Assembly (NCBI GenBank): GCA_902797025.1
Contig: CADBRN010000073.1
Location: 1 to 42,483 of the forward strand
Direction of reading: 5' to 3'
DNA length: 42,483 bases
DNA from: an uncultured Lachnospiraceae bacterium
GTDB taxonomy: Bacteria > Bacillota > Clostridia > Lachnospirales > Lachnospiraceae
In this document: positions 24,951 to 33,871 of the stretch, in pieces
Layout: each line of letters opens with the position of its first letter
How positions within the stretch are numbered: position 1 is the stretch's first letter
The notes under the pieces: generated by a model
Database searches by the model: none
Seen by the model: the letters and a program-made list of their open reading frames with translations, nothing else
What the model was told of the DNA's origin: nothing
Made by a program: the position numbers and the translations under genes

Positions 24951-26501
24951 ATGCGGGGTGTACAGACGCAGAAAACCTTGCTGAGACGCAGAGTTTTTAC
25001 AGAAATTGCCAAGATGGCCTACAACGGCGATGATCCGAAGAAAGCATTGGATGATCTTCCTTATAAGATTATTCCGGGTGAACTGGCGACATATCGAGAC
25101 AGTATCTTCCTTGAACGGGCGATCGTCGGCGAGCGGCTGCGCGTGGCGATGGGAATGGGACTGCGCAAGATGACGGAACACAGCCTGATCTCCAAGGGCG
25201 TGGAGGCGAGCATGAGCGGTGAAAAATACTATGAACCGCCGCTCATCGATATCATCAAGTTTGCCTGCCATAAATGTCCGGAGAAGCGTGTGTTCGTGAC
25301 GGACGGCTGTCAGGGCTGCCTCGAGCATCCCTGTCACGAGGTCTGCCCGAAGGGTGCGATCTCGATGAAGGACGGCCGGTCCGTGATCGATGATTCGAAG
25401 TGCATCCGGTGCGGCAAATGCATGCAGGTGTGCCCGTACAATGCGATCATCAGGCAGGAACGTCCCTGCGTGAAGGCATGCGGGATCGGAGCGATCGGTA
25501 TGGATCAGTACGGGCGCGCCCGGATCGATCAGGATAAATGTGTCGCGTGCGGAATGTGCCTTGTGAGCTGTCCGTTCTCTGCGATCGTCGACAAGGGACA
25601 GATCTACCAGACGATCATGGCACTCAAGAGTGACACGCCGGTTTACGCGATCGTCGCTCCGGCGATCGCCGGCCAGTTCGGACCGGATTTTACGAAGACG
25701 AAAATCCGCCCGGCGATGCAGGCGCTCGGCTTTACGGATGTCGCTGAAGTCGCCCTTGGCGCGGATCTGTGCACCATCGAGGAGGCACAGCATTTCCTGA
25801 AGGAAGTGCCGGAGAACCTTCCGTTCATGGGAACCAGCTGCTGTCCTGCGTGGTCGATTATGGCGAAAAAGATGTTCCCGGATTACGCGAATACGATCTC
25901 GATGGCGCTGACGCCGATGGTGCTGACGGCGCGGCTTGTAAAGAGAGCGCATCCGGACTGCAAGATCGCATTCATCGGTCCGTGTCTCTCGAAAAAACAG
26001 GAAGCGAGCCGGAGATCCGTGAAAAGCTATGTCGATTTCACGCTGACCTTCGAGGAGGTCGCAGGCATGTTTGAGGCGAAGGAGATCGATTTCAGGGAGC
26101 TTCCCGACGGCGAACCGCTTGCCGAGTCATCGAAGGACGGGATCGGATTCGGCGCGGAGGGCGGCGTCGCCTATGCGGTCAAGCATTATATCGAGGGGGT
26201 TGATCCGGACCGCGAGGTCAAGGTGGCAAATGCCGCAGGTCTTGCGGAGTGCAGAAAGATGATGACCCTGGCAAAAGCCGGAAAATACAACGGATACCTG
26301 CTCGAGGGAATGGCCTGCCCGGGCGGATGCATCGCGGGCGCAGGAACGCTGCGCCCGGTCGCCAACTCGAAGAAATCCCTGGAGAAGGCAATGGAGAATG
26401 CCAAATATAATCAGGCGGCGGATACCGAGTACGCGGATCTGATCGGGGATCTGGAGAACATCGATGAATACTTCGACGATGTCAAGAAAATGATGCCCTG
26501 A
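24951..26501 (+). CDS. Monomeric [FeFe] hydrogenase, group B type
   Basis: This 516-residue iron-sulfur protein couples ferredoxin oxidation to H2 evolution, or the reverse, in the cytoplasm. Several cysteine clusters at about 106-207 bind [4Fe-4S] centres (for example CIRCGKCMQVCP and CVACGMCLVSCP). The H-cluster motifs are L1 TSCCPAW (295-301), L2 GPCLSKKQE (343-351) and L3 EGMACPGGCIAGAG (452-465), so all four cluster cysteines and the proton-relay Cys (297) are present. The G-P-C form of L2 and the N-terminal layout fit group B. The ATG at 24951 follows GGGAGG by 6 bp; an in-frame TTG at 24879 overlaps the operator and is unlikely. Likely redox control by Rex. It ends 4 bp from the convergent alaX. 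Confidence 0.9.
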   Translation: MRGVQTQKTLLRRRVFTEIAKMAYNGDDPKKALDDLPYKIIPGELATYRDSIFLERAIVGERLRVAMGMGLRKMTEHSLISKGVEASMSGEKYYEPPLIDIIKFACHKCPEKRVFVTDGCQGCLEHPCHEVCPKGAISMKDGRSVIDDSKCIRCGKCMQVCPYNAIIRQERPCVKACGIGAIGMDQYGRARIDQDKCVACGMCLVSCPFSAIVDKGQIYQTIMALKSDTPVYAIVAPAIAGQFGPDFTKTKIRPAMQALGFTDVAEVALGADLCTIEEAQHFLKEVPENLPFMGTSCCPAWSIMAKKMFPDYANTISMALTPMVLTARLVKRAHPDCKIAFIGPCLSKKQEASRRSVKSYVDFTLTFEEVAGMFEAKEIDFRELPDGEPLAESSKDGIGFGAEGGVAYAVKHYIEGVDPDREVKVANAAGLAECRKMMTLAKAGKYNGYLLEGMACPGGCIAGAGTLRPVANSKKSLEKAMENAKYNQAADTEYADLIGDLENIDEYFDDVKKMMP

Positions 26502-26505
26502 CCGG

Positions 26506-27666
26506 TCATCCGAAGCAGGAGGCGAGTACGCGCGCGGCAGTCTTTGCATCGGTGCGGAACGTTCCCTGAATCATCTGCGGAGATCCGCCCCCGCGTCCGT
26601 CAAGCGCTTCGTTCAGCTCCTTCACACGGCTTTTCAGATCGACGGTTTCGCTGCCGATGCAGTACCGGATCTGCCCGGCTTCGTCCGGGCAGAGAACGGC
26701 GCTGACGGCGGCGGAACCGTTTTTTACGAGCAGGTCGCAGAATTTTCGCACCTCGATGCCGTTCAGACCCTCCTCGACACAGAGTGCCAGGGGAGTGCCG
26801 GGGGCGATGGATTCTGCGCGCATCCGGAAGTAGCGCCGGTTCAGACCGGAGATCCTGCGGTCCTTCGCGGCCGACTCCGCGAGAATGCGGCGTACGGCCT
26901 CATCCGTCTTATCCGGTTTTACAGACAGCAGACGCGCAGTTTCCCCGTTTGCCCTCTGGATGGCGGTGATTTTTCGGAATGCATCACGCCCGCAAGTCAT
27001 CTCGATCCGGGTTCCTCCCTTATAATGGGTATGGGAGAGAAATTTAATCAGGCCGATCTCTCCTGTTCGGCGCACGTGGAGTCCGCAGCACGCGCAGTCG
27101 TCCGCATCCGGGATCCGCACGATCCGTACGGCGCCGGTCAGTTCTTTTTTGCTGCGGTAATCGATCCGGTCCAATTCATCCTCCTGCGGGAAGAGGTATT
27201 CAACCGTGCGGTCGGCGAAGACGACTTCATTCGCGTCACGTTCGATCCGTTCAAGTTGTTCTTCCGTCAGATGGCGGTTCAGATCGAGGGTCGTGACATC
27301 CGACATATGAAAGCCGACGTTGTCGCATCCATAATACGTATGTGCGAGACCGGAGACGATGTGTTCGCCCGTGTGCCACTGCATCATCTGGAAACGGAAG
27401 GCAAAATCGACCGAGCCGGAGACTGTCGTTCCGGGTTTGAACGGAACCGACACAAAATGGACGACTTCCTCGCCCTCGAGCCGGACATCCGTGACGGGAA
27501 CGCCGTCGATCGTCCCGCGGTCGGCGCATTCTCCTCCCCCCTCCGGATAAAAGCATGTCTGATCAAGGACGAGGGCATATCCTCCGTCTGAAGGTTTACA
27601 GGAGACGACGGCTGCCTCAAATGAGGAACGGTACGGATCCTGATAATAAAGCTGATGAAAATTCAT
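26506..27666 (-). CDS. alaX: Alanyl-tRNA editing enzyme (AlaX, long form)
   Basis: This 386-residue free-standing editing protein hydrolyses mischarged Ser- or Gly-tRNA-Ala. It resembles the editing and C-terminal parts of AlaRS without the catalytic core. The zinc motif HTGEH (H98, H102) and the second pair in CCGLH (C193, H197) are intact. A C-terminal region of about 130 residues resembles DHHA1 and ends with GGGSPQMIQG, as in AlaRS. The start (MNFHQLYYQDPY) follows AAGGTGG; 12 more upstream codons are open but lack an RBS. It converges on the hydrogenase gene with only 4 bp between the two stops and is divergent from ilvE. Confidence 0.9.
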   Translation of the reverse strand: MNFHQLYYQDPYRSSFEAAVVSCKPSDGGYALVLDQTCFYPEGGGECADRGTIDGVPVTDVRLEGEEVVHFVSVPFKPGTTVSGSVDFAFRFQMMQWHTGEHIVSGLAHTYYGCDNVGFHMSDVTTLDLNRHLTEEQLERIERDANEVVFADRTVEYLFPQEDELDRIDYRSKKELTGAVRIVRIPDADDCACCGLHVRRTGEIGLIKFLSHTHYKGGTRIEMTCGRDAFRKITAIQRANGETARLLSVKPDKTDEAVRRILAESAAKDRRISGLNRRYFRMRAESIAPGTPLALCVEEGLNGIEVRKFCDLLVKNGSAAVSAVLCPDEAGQIRYCIGSETVDLKSRVKELNEALDGRGGGSPQMIQGTFRTDAKTAARVLASCFG

Positions 27667-27697
27667 GGTTCTTACCACCTTTGCAAAAGATGCTCTT

Positions 27698-27703
27698 ATC
27701 ATA
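27698..27703 (-). promoter_or_regulatory. Possible extended -10 of the alaX promoter
   Basis: On the minus strand TATGAT (27698-27703) is preceded by TGC, an extended -10, 31 bp before the alaX start codon. No good -35 is visible 16-18 bp upstream. Confidence 0.4.
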
Positions 27704-27761
27704 GCACAGAAGAAATATTATTGTATTTTTTTCTGATCGGGTATTTTTTCACGATATTTTA

Positions 27762-27790
27762 TTGGAAAATACGACTATTAGGTGTATAAT
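27762..27790 (+). promoter_or_regulatory. Promoter of ilvE
   Basis: TTGGAA (27762-27767) and a perfect TATAAT (27785-27790) are 17 bp apart. Transcription should start near 27797, giving a ~50-nt leader. Confidence 0.8.
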
Positions 27791-27847
27791 TTTCGATTGT
27801 AGATTGATTGAGCGGCCTGGCCGCGTGAAGAAAGGGGCTGTGTTACC

Positions 27848-28873
27848 GTGAGTACAAAAAACATCGACTGGGGTAATCTTGGTTTCGGATATATCAAGAC
27901 CGATTACCGCTATGTTTCAAATTATAAAGACGGAGCGTGGGATGATGGAGCACTGATCACCGATGATATGGTGAATATCAGCGAGTGTGCGTGTGTTCTG
28001 CAGTACAGTCAGTCCTGCTTTGAGGGATTGAAGGCATATCGGACAGAGGACGGACGTGTTGTGACATTTCGTCCGGATCTGAACGCGGAGCGCATGATGG
28101 ATTCCGCAAAGAGACTGGAAATGCCGCAGTTCCCGAAGGAGCGTTTCATCGACGCGATTGATCAGGTCGTAAAGGCAAATATCGATTACGTTCCTCCTTA
28201 CGGATCCGGGGCTACGCTCTATATTCGCCCGTTCATGTTCGGAAGTGACGCGATCATCGGCGTAAAGCCGGCGAATGAGTACCAGTTCCGCGCGTTTACA
28301 ACACCGGTCGGCCCGTATTTCAAGGGCGGAGCGAAACCGGTGGTCGTCCGGATTCCGGATTTTGACCGCGCGGCGCCGCACGGAACCGGAAACATCAAGG
28401 CCGGACTGAATTACGCGATGAGCCTGCATCCGATCATGGAGGCGCACCGCGAGGGATTCAATGAGAATATGTATCTCGATCCGGCGACGAGAACGAAGGT
28501 CGAGGAGACCGGCGGAGCCAATATCATCTTCATCACGAAGGACAATGAGGTGGTGACGCCGCTGTCTGATTCGATCCTTCCGTCCGTCACGAGACGTTCG
28601 ATCATGTACATCGCGGAGCATTATCTCGGACTGAAGGCGACCCAGAGGGTTGTCCGCTTCGACGAGGTCAAGGATTTCGCGGAGTGCGGACTGTGCGGAA
28701 CCGCAGCGGTTATCTCCCCGGTCGGAAAGATCAACGATCACGGGAAAGAAATCTGCTTCCCGTCCGGAATGGAGAAGATGGGACCGGTCATCCAGAAGCT
28801 GTACGATACGCTCACCGGAATCCAGATGGGACGCATCGAGGCTCCGGAAGGATGGATCCACGAGATTAAATAA
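27848..28873 (+). CDS. ilvE: Branched-chain amino acid aminotransferase
   Basis: This 341-residue fold-type IV PLP enzyme transfers amino groups between leucine, isoleucine or valine and 2-oxoglutarate. The PLP lysine is K184 in GTGNIKAGLNYA, and EETGGANIIFI and ECGLCGTAAVISPVG are typical of this class (the longer, eukaryote-like BCAT subtype). Translation starts at GTG (27848); AAAGGGG lies 10 bp upstream. It has its own promoter and a strong terminator 26 bp after the stop, so it is probably monocistronic. Possible use in fermentation of branched-chain amino acids is inference. Confidence 0.93.
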   Translation: MSTKNIDWGNLGFGYIKTDYRYVSNYKDGAWDDGALITDDMVNISECACVLQYSQSCFEGLKAYRTEDGRVVTFRPDLNAERMMDSAKRLEMPQFPKERFIDAIDQVVKANIDYVPPYGSGATLYIRPFMFGSDAIIGVKPANEYQFRAFTTPVGPYFKGGAKPVVVRIPDFDRAAPHGTGNIKAGLNYAMSLHPIMEAHREGFNENMYLDPATRTKVEETGGANIIFITKDNEVVTPLSDSILPSVTRRSIMYIAEHYLGLKATQRVVRFDEVKDFAECGLCGTAAVISPVGKINDHGKEICFPSGMEKMGPVIQKLYDTLTGIQMGRIEAPEGWIHEIK

Positions 28874-28899
28874 AACAGCCCGAGATGAGGATTGTCAAG

Positions 28900-28935
28900 G
28901 GGATCCGGCAGCCTGCCGCTGCCGGGTCCCTTTTT
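28900..28935 (+). terminator. Rho-independent terminator of ilvE
   Basis: A 13-bp GC-rich stem (28900-28912 with 28918-28930, one G-U pair) has a 5-nt loop and is followed by TTTTT. Flanking GTCAA and TTGAC can lengthen the stem. Confidence 0.88.
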
Positions 28936-28962
28936 GACAGATGAATGGGACAGGAGGAAAGA

Positions 28963-30411
28963 TTGAACCAGAATAGTACGCCGCTGATCGACGCAATTTG
29001 TGCGTTTGAGAGGCGCGGCGTTTCTTATTTTAATGTTCCCTCCCACCGCGCGGAGCGGGGAGAGGGAGAGCGGATCCGGGGACTTCTGGGCGACCGGGTA
29101 TTCGCGGCAGATCTGACGGAGACAGACGGAACGGACGATCTCCACGCGGCGTCGGGACCGATTCTCGAGGCGGAAAGGCTGGCGGCGGACCTGTTCGGAT
29201 CGGAGGAATGCCGGTTTCTCGTAAACGGAACGTCCTGCGGGAATGTGGCGATGATTCTGGCTGCGGTCCGTGAGAATGAGAAAATCCTCGTGGCGCGGAA
29301 TGCGCACCGATCCGTCTGGACGGGTCTTCAGATCGCGGGTGCACTTCCGGTCTGGCTGACACCCTGTTACGATCCGCTGTTTCATGTTTTCGCCGAGGTC
29401 AATCCGGAGTCGGTCGAGAGGGCGCTGGCTTCGGATCCGGAGATCCGCGCGGTTTTTCTCACGAATCCGACGTATTACGGAGTCAGTTCCGATCTCACTG
29501 CGATCGCAGAGATCTGTCACAGGCATGACTGCGTGCTTCTGGTGGATGAGGCGCACGGGACGCATTTTTATTTTGACCGCCGCTTCCCCCGGGGAGCGGT
29601 GACATCCGGGGCGGATCTTGCCGCGATGAGTATGCATAAAACAGGCGGGAGCCTGACGCAGAGTTCCCTGCTTCATAGGTGCGGGAACCGCATCGATCCG
29701 GGCCGGCTCGGAGACTGTCTCAGGATGGTTCAGAGCTCTAGCCCTTCTTACCTGCTGATGGCCTCCCTGGACGGCGCCCGGCACGATCTGGCGGAAAACG
29801 GGCCGGAAAAGATGGAACGGGCTTTCCGTCTTGCGGAAGCGGCGCGCGAGGGACTGCTCCGGATTCCGGGAGTCCGCGTGCTCGGCGGCAGTCATTTCCG
29901 GACGGACAGCGGCGCCTGTCAGGATCCGCTTCGCGTCGTGTTTTCTGCCGAAGATTCCGGCCTCACCGGGTATGCGGTGCAGGAGGCACTGTTCCGGAAA
30001 AATGTCACGACGGAGATGGCCGATCCGTACAATGCCGTCGCAATCGTGACCGACGGAAACACGCGGGAGGACATCCGAAATCTCGTGACGGGAGTGGATG
30101 AGATCGTAACAGCGGCCGGCCGGATCGCGGCGGAAGCGGCGGTTTCCGTCGGGTTTCCTCCCGTACCGGCTGTGGTTATGTCGCCGCGGCGCGCGATGAA
30201 CGGCGATACGATACCCATCCGGTTTGATCAGGCAGAGGGCAGGATCGCGGGCGAGATGATCGCACCGTATCCGCCGGGAATTCCCGCTGTCTGTCCGGGG
30301 GAACGGATCACCGGGGAAATGCTGGAATATCTGACCCGCATAAAGGAGGCCGGAGGAACATTTCAGGGACCGGCGGATCCTTCGCTTCAGACACTCCGGG
30401 TGATCGTATAA
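28963..30411 (+). CDS. Orn/Lys/Arg decarboxylase family PLP enzyme
   Basis: This 482-residue protein is a fold-type I PLP enzyme of the group III decarboxylases, related to arginine, lysine and ornithine decarboxylases that feed polyamine synthesis. The block FLVNGTSCGNVAMILA (about 85-100), the PLP Asp in LLVDEAHGTHF (about 192-202) and the PLP lysine K226 in MSMHKTGGSLTQSS fit the short form without the N-terminal wing domain. The start is probably TTG at 28963: AGGAGG lies 5 bp upstream, whereas the in-frame ATG at 28945 lies before that RBS. The substrate cannot be fixed from sequence. It sits alone after the ilvE terminator; the stretch to exoA (122 bp) holds only a small CTGTT/AACAG hairpin and weak promoter-like hexamers. 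Confidence 0.85.
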   Translation: MNQNSTPLIDAICAFERRGVSYFNVPSHRAERGEGERIRGLLGDRVFAADLTETDGTDDLHAASGPILEAERLAADLFGSEECRFLVNGTSCGNVAMILAAVRENEKILVARNAHRSVWTGLQIAGALPVWLTPCYDPLFHVFAEVNPESVERALASDPEIRAVFLTNPTYYGVSSDLTAIAEICHRHDCVLLVDEAHGTHFYFDRRFPRGAVTSGADLAAMSMHKTGGSLTQSSLLHRCGNRIDPGRLGDCLRMVQSSSPSYLLMASLDGARHDLAENGPEKMERAFRLAEAAREGLLRIPGVRVLGGSHFRTDSGACQDPLRVVFSAEDSGLTGYAVQEALFRKNVTTEMADPYNAVAIVTDGNTREDIRNLVTGVDEIVTAAGRIAAEAAVSVGFPPVPAVVMSPRRAMNGDTIPIRFDQAEGRIAGEMIAPYPPGIPAVCPGERITGEMLEYLTRIKEAGGTFQGPADPSLQTLRVIV

Positions 30412-30533
30412 GAAAGAAATCAATTGTCTGTTTTGAACAGATCCGGCTGAAATATGTGACGAAAATAATGAAAAATGTGATAATTTGTGCTAACATGATG
30501 TAAGATTCACCCGACTATCGACAGGAGGATTTT

Positions 30534-31283
30534 ATGAAACTGATATCCTGGAACGTAAACGGGATTCGTGCCTGTGTAAAAAAAGGATTTTCGGACTATT
30601 TTAAAGCGGCCGGCGCGGATATTTTCTGCATTCAGGAGACAAAGCTTCAGGCCGGCCAGATCGAACTGGAAACAGAGGGGTACCGGCAGTACTGGAATTA
30701 CGCCGACCGAAAGGGGTATTCCGGGACCGCTGTTTTTGCGAAAGAGGAGCCCGTCTCCGCAGTCTGCGGCATCGGTATTCCGGAACATGACACGGAGGGC
30801 AGGGTCATCACGCTAGAATATCCGGATTTCTATCTCGTGACGGTCTATACTCCGAATTCGAAGGACCAGTTGGCCAGAATCGATTACCGTATGGATTGGG
30901 AGGATGCGTTTCGCGCATATCTGCTGTCACTTCGTGAGAGGAAGGGCGTGATTGTCTGCGGCGACCTCAATGTCGCTCACGAAGAAATCGATCTGAAAAA
31001 TCCGAAGACGAATCGCGGACATGCAGGATTTTCCGATCAGGAGCGTTCAAAATTCGGGGATCTTCTGGATTCCGGTTTTATTGATACGTACCGGTATCTA
31101 TATCCGGATAAAATTGAATATTCCTGGTGGTCATACCGGTTCCGGGCGAGAGAACATAACGCGGGATGGCGGATTGACTATTTTCTCGTGTCGGATGATC
31201 TCAAAGGAGAGGTGAAGGATGCAGTTATTCACACAGACGTCTTTGGTTCCGATCATTGTCCGGTAGAACTCGATATTTTTTAA
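30534..31283 (+). CDS. exoA: Exodeoxyribonuclease III (AP endonuclease)
   Basis: This 249-residue enzyme of the exonuclease III/APE1 family cuts DNA at abasic sites and trims 3' ends in base excision repair. MKLISWNVNGIRA at the N-terminus, the metal-binding Glu in CIQETKLQ, the YTPNS strand, the GDLNVAH catalytic block with Asp and Asn, TNRGHAGFSDQER, and the C-terminal RIDYFLVS and GSDHCPV (catalytic Asp-His) are all present. The start follows AGGAGG by 5 bp. The next gene, a GH13 homologue, begins about 20 bp later, so the two may share a transcript without an obvious functional link. Confidence 0.95.
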   Translation: MKLISWNVNGIRACVKKGFSDYFKAAGADIFCIQETKLQAGQIELETEGYRQYWNYADRKGYSGTAVFAKEEPVSAVCGIGIPEHDTEGRVITLEYPDFYLVTVYTPNSKDQLARIDYRMDWEDAFRAYLLSLRERKGVIVCGDLNVAHEEIDLKNPKTNRGHAGFSDQERSKFGDLLDSGFIDTYRYLYPDKIEYSWWSYRFRAREHNAGWRIDYFLVSDDLKGEVKDAVIHTDVFGSDHCPVELDIF

Positions 31284-31302
31284 CATGCATTGGAGGGAAC
31301 AG

Positions 31303-33222
31303 ATGAATTCCGATCGGCAGTATGAAGTAACGGCGGGGAGCCCGATCAGACTCGGAGTCCGCAGGCATCGCGGAGGGGTAAACTTTTCGCTGAATGTGCG
31401 CGGAAAAGAGAAAGTCGAGATTCTGCTGTACAGAAAAGATGAAGATGAGCCGTTTCAGATCGTTGCACTTCCGGATGCGTATAAGACGGGACAGGTCTAT
31501 GCAGCCCATATCGCGATTCCGAAAACGGATCGGATTGAGTACAATTACCGGATTGACGGGCATATCCTGGCGGATCCCTATGCACGTGTTTTCCGCCGCT
31601 TTCGGGATCAGAAGGGAAATGAGGCGTTCCGCTGCGGAGTCGATCCGGAATATATGCCGAAGACGGATCCGGTCGGACTCTGGTTTCGGGACTGCGTGTT
31701 CTACAAGGCACACGTAAAAGGCTTCACGGCAGGTGAGCACGCGGGTGTCCGTCACCCCGGAACCTTTGCAGGAATGCGCGAGAAGATCCCGTATCTGAAA
31801 AAACTCGGAATCACATCGCTGATTCTGATGCCGGTCTGTGAATTTTTCGAGGCGCCGCTTGAGGAGCCTTCGGAAGACGGTCCGGTCACATACTCCGAGT
31901 TTAACGATGAACGAAAAAATTACTGGGGATATACGGAGGGACTGTACTACTGTCCGAAGCTCTCATACTGCGCAACGGACAATCCGATCCGTGAATTCGC
32001 CTCACTCGTAGACGCGCTTCACGAGAACGGGATCGAGTGCCTGCCCGAGTTTTATTTTCCGCCGCAGATGCCGGGGTGGCAGGTCGTGAACATCCTTCAT
32101 TACTGGAGAATGGCCTTCAACCTCGACGGATTTCATCTCGTCGGTTACGGGGAGTGGATTCATTCGGTCGCACTCGACCCGATCCTTTCCTGGACGAAGA
32201 TCATTTATGTAAACTTTGACGAGTCGAGAGTCTATCCGGCGGGCGAAGAGCCGCCGATCCGGAACCTTGCGGAGATGAATCAGACGTATCAGAACGTGAT
32301 GCGCCGGTTCCTGAAGGGGGATCCTGATACAGCGCCGGAGGCAAAAGACGCGATGACAGGAAACTCGGGCCGGATCGCGCGGCTGAACTATTTTGCCGAT
32401 CATGACGGATTTACGATGAACGACATGGTCAGCTACAATGAAAAGCATAACGAAGACAACAAAGAGCAGAATCACGACGGAATGACCGAGAATTATTCCT
32501 GGAACTGCGGCGTGGAGGGTCCCACAGCGAAGCGCAAGATCAATCTCCTCCGGGCGCAGCAGCTGCGAAATGCCTTTCTGATGCTGATGACCTCCCAGGG
32601 GTGCCCCGTGATTTACGCGGGCGATGAGTTCTGTAATTCCCAGGGGGGAAATAATAACGCATGGTGCCAGGATAATCCGATCGGGTGGGTCACCTGGAGC
32701 GGACGGAAAACGGCGAAGGATCTCCGGGCATTCGTGACAGAGGCGATCGCCTTCCGGGATAAACATCCGATCCTGCACATGGCGGAGCCGATGCGGATGC
32801 AGGATTACCGCGGAATCGGATATCCGGATCTCTCTTTTCACGGAAAGATGGCCTGGGACATCGACGACCGGAAGATGCAGTGCGGATTCGGGATGCTCTA
32901 CTGCGGTGAGTATGCGGTGAAAGAAGACGGCAGTCCGGATGATTTTATATACATCGCCTGTAACTTATACTGGCAGGAACAGGATTTTGCCCTGCCGGAT
33001 CTGCCAGACGGAAAGAGGTGGCAGATTGTCTGCGAGACGATCCGGCCGGATTCGTTCCGGATTCCTCCGGATGAGGCGATGCTCGGCTGCGCGAAGGAAA
33101 AGCGCGTCGTCGTCGCGCCGCGGTCGGTCACCGTGCTTGTTTCGGCGGAGGATCCGGATCGCGCAAAGAACACGAAGCAGAGCCCGGTGCGCCGGGCGGC
33201 ACGTAAGAAAGCGGGTTCATGA
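31303..33222 (+). CDS. GH13 isoamylase/debranching-enzyme homologue, apparently catalytically degenerate
   Basis: This 639-residue protein has the layout of glycogen-debranching enzymes (GlgX/TreX): a CBM48-like N-terminal domain (about 12-100), a GH13 barrel (about 130-500) and a C-terminal beta domain. The late GGNNNAWCQDNPIGWVTW block is very GlgX-like. The catalytic positions look lost, though. Region I (D-x-x-x-N-H) reads P-E-F-Y-F-P at 248-253, the nucleophile Asp is Val280 in DGFHLVG, and the acid/base Glu is Val303 in KIIYVNFD. Only region IV (ADHDG, 366-370) survives. It may be a glycogen-binding or regulatory pseudo-enzyme. The ATG at 31303 follows TGGAGGG by 5 bp; an ATG at 31285 precedes this RBS. 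DUF5662 follows 3 bp later. Confidence 0.8.
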   Translation: MNSDRQYEVTAGSPIRLGVRRHRGGVNFSLNVRGKEKVEILLYRKDEDEPFQIVALPDAYKTGQVYAAHIAIPKTDRIEYNYRIDGHILADPYARVFRRFRDQKGNEAFRCGVDPEYMPKTDPVGLWFRDCVFYKAHVKGFTAGEHAGVRHPGTFAGMREKIPYLKKLGITSLILMPVCEFFEAPLEEPSEDGPVTYSEFNDERKNYWGYTEGLYYCPKLSYCATDNPIREFASLVDALHENGIECLPEFYFPPQMPGWQVVNILHYWRMAFNLDGFHLVGYGEWIHSVALDPILSWTKIIYVNFDESRVYPAGEEPPIRNLAEMNQTYQNVMRRFLKGDPDTAPEAKDAMTGNSGRIARLNYFADHDGFTMNDMVSYNEKHNEDNKEQNHDGMTENYSWNCGVEGPTAKRKINLLRAQQLRNAFLMLMTSQGCPVIYAGDEFCNSQGGNNNAWCQDNPIGWVTWSGRKTAKDLRAFVTEAIAFRDKHPILHMAEPMRMQDYRGIGYPDLSFHGKMAWDIDDRKMQCGFGMLYCGEYAVKEDGSPDDFIYIACNLYWQEQDFALPDLPDGKRWQIVCETIRPDSFRIPPDEAMLGCAKEKRVVVAPRSVTVLVSAEDPDRAKNTKQSPVRRAARKKAGS

Positions 33223-33225
33223 CTT

Positions 33226-33780
33226 TTGTATATCTGGCAGCATTTTAAAACCATCACATGGCATCGTTTTCTCGTGATGAAATATTGTTTCCGCATGGGA
33301 CTGTTCTATCAGGGACTTACGCACGATCTTTCAAAATATTCCTGGACTGAATTCTCCAGAGGTGCGAAATACTGGCAGGGAAGCAGAAGCCCGAACAATG
33401 AAGAACGCGAAGAGACAGGCGTTTCGCTCGCGTGGCTGCATCACAAGGGGCGGAACCGTCATCATTACGAGTACTGGATCGATTATGATCCCGCTTCGGA
33501 AAATGGTATCGCAGGGATGCCGATTCCGAGAAAATATATCGCGGAAATGGTGGCGGACCGGATCGCCGCATCGCGTGTTTACCTGGGCGGCGCTTATACG
33601 GACGGCAAGCCGTATGAGTACTGGAAAAAGAGTGCCGGTCATCTCTGGTTTGTGGATCGGAATGTCCGGCGGGATCTGAACGGTCTGCTGAAAATGCTGA
33701 AGCACGAGGGCGAGGACCGCACATTCTGTTATATCCGCGAGGTGTATCTGAAAAAAGGACGGAATGAAGCGCCGACGTGA
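33226..33780 (+). CDS. DUF5662 family protein
   Basis: This 184-residue protein of unknown function matches the pattern I recall for DUF5662, found in Firmicutes and phages: HFKTITWHRFLVMKYCFRMGL, then GLTHDLSKYSWTEF (His-Asp pair), then WLHHKGRNRHHYEYW and a Lys/Arg-rich tail. Clustered His and Asp residues suggest a metal site, but no activity is known to me. The start appears to be TTG at 33226, 3 bp after the GH13 stop. An ATG at 33219 is out of frame, and the next in-frame Met (33277) would lose the conserved N-terminal block. The RBS is weak, so translation may depend on coupling to the upstream gene. Confidence 0.75.
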   Translation: MYIWQHFKTITWHRFLVMKYCFRMGLFYQGLTHDLSKYSWTEFSRGAKYWQGSRSPNNEEREETGVSLAWLHHKGRNRHHYEYWIDYDPASENGIAGMPIPRKYIAEMVADRIAASRVYLGGAYTDGKPYEYWKKSAGHLWFVDRNVRRDLNGLLKMLKHEGEDRTFCYIREVYLKKGRNEAPT

Positions 33781-33842
33781 ATCCTTTCGGGATGAAGGCG
33801 GAAAAATTGTCCCGGACGCACGCCGGCCGGAGACGCCGGAGA

Positions 33843-33871
33843 TTGAAATGAGCCCCGGAGTATGGTATTCT
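33843..33871 (+). promoter_or_regulatory. Promoter of lysC
   Basis: TTGAAA (33843-33848) and TATTCT (33866-33871) are 17 bp apart, the -10 being extended by TGG. Predicted start near 33878, giving a short leader of about 40 nt with no room for a lysine riboswitch. Confidence 0.65.

Noticed and set aside
27784-27798. Possible CodY box (AATTTTC...) near the ilvE promoter
   Set aside because: Only the left half matches AATTTTCWGAAAATT; the right half does not.
28738-30423. A 561-codon open frame on the minus strand opposite the decarboxylase
   Set aside because: It overlaps a clear PLP-enzyme gene along its whole length, has no RBS, and its translation is Arg/His-rich with no recognisable motif, typical of antisense frames in GC-rich coding DNA.
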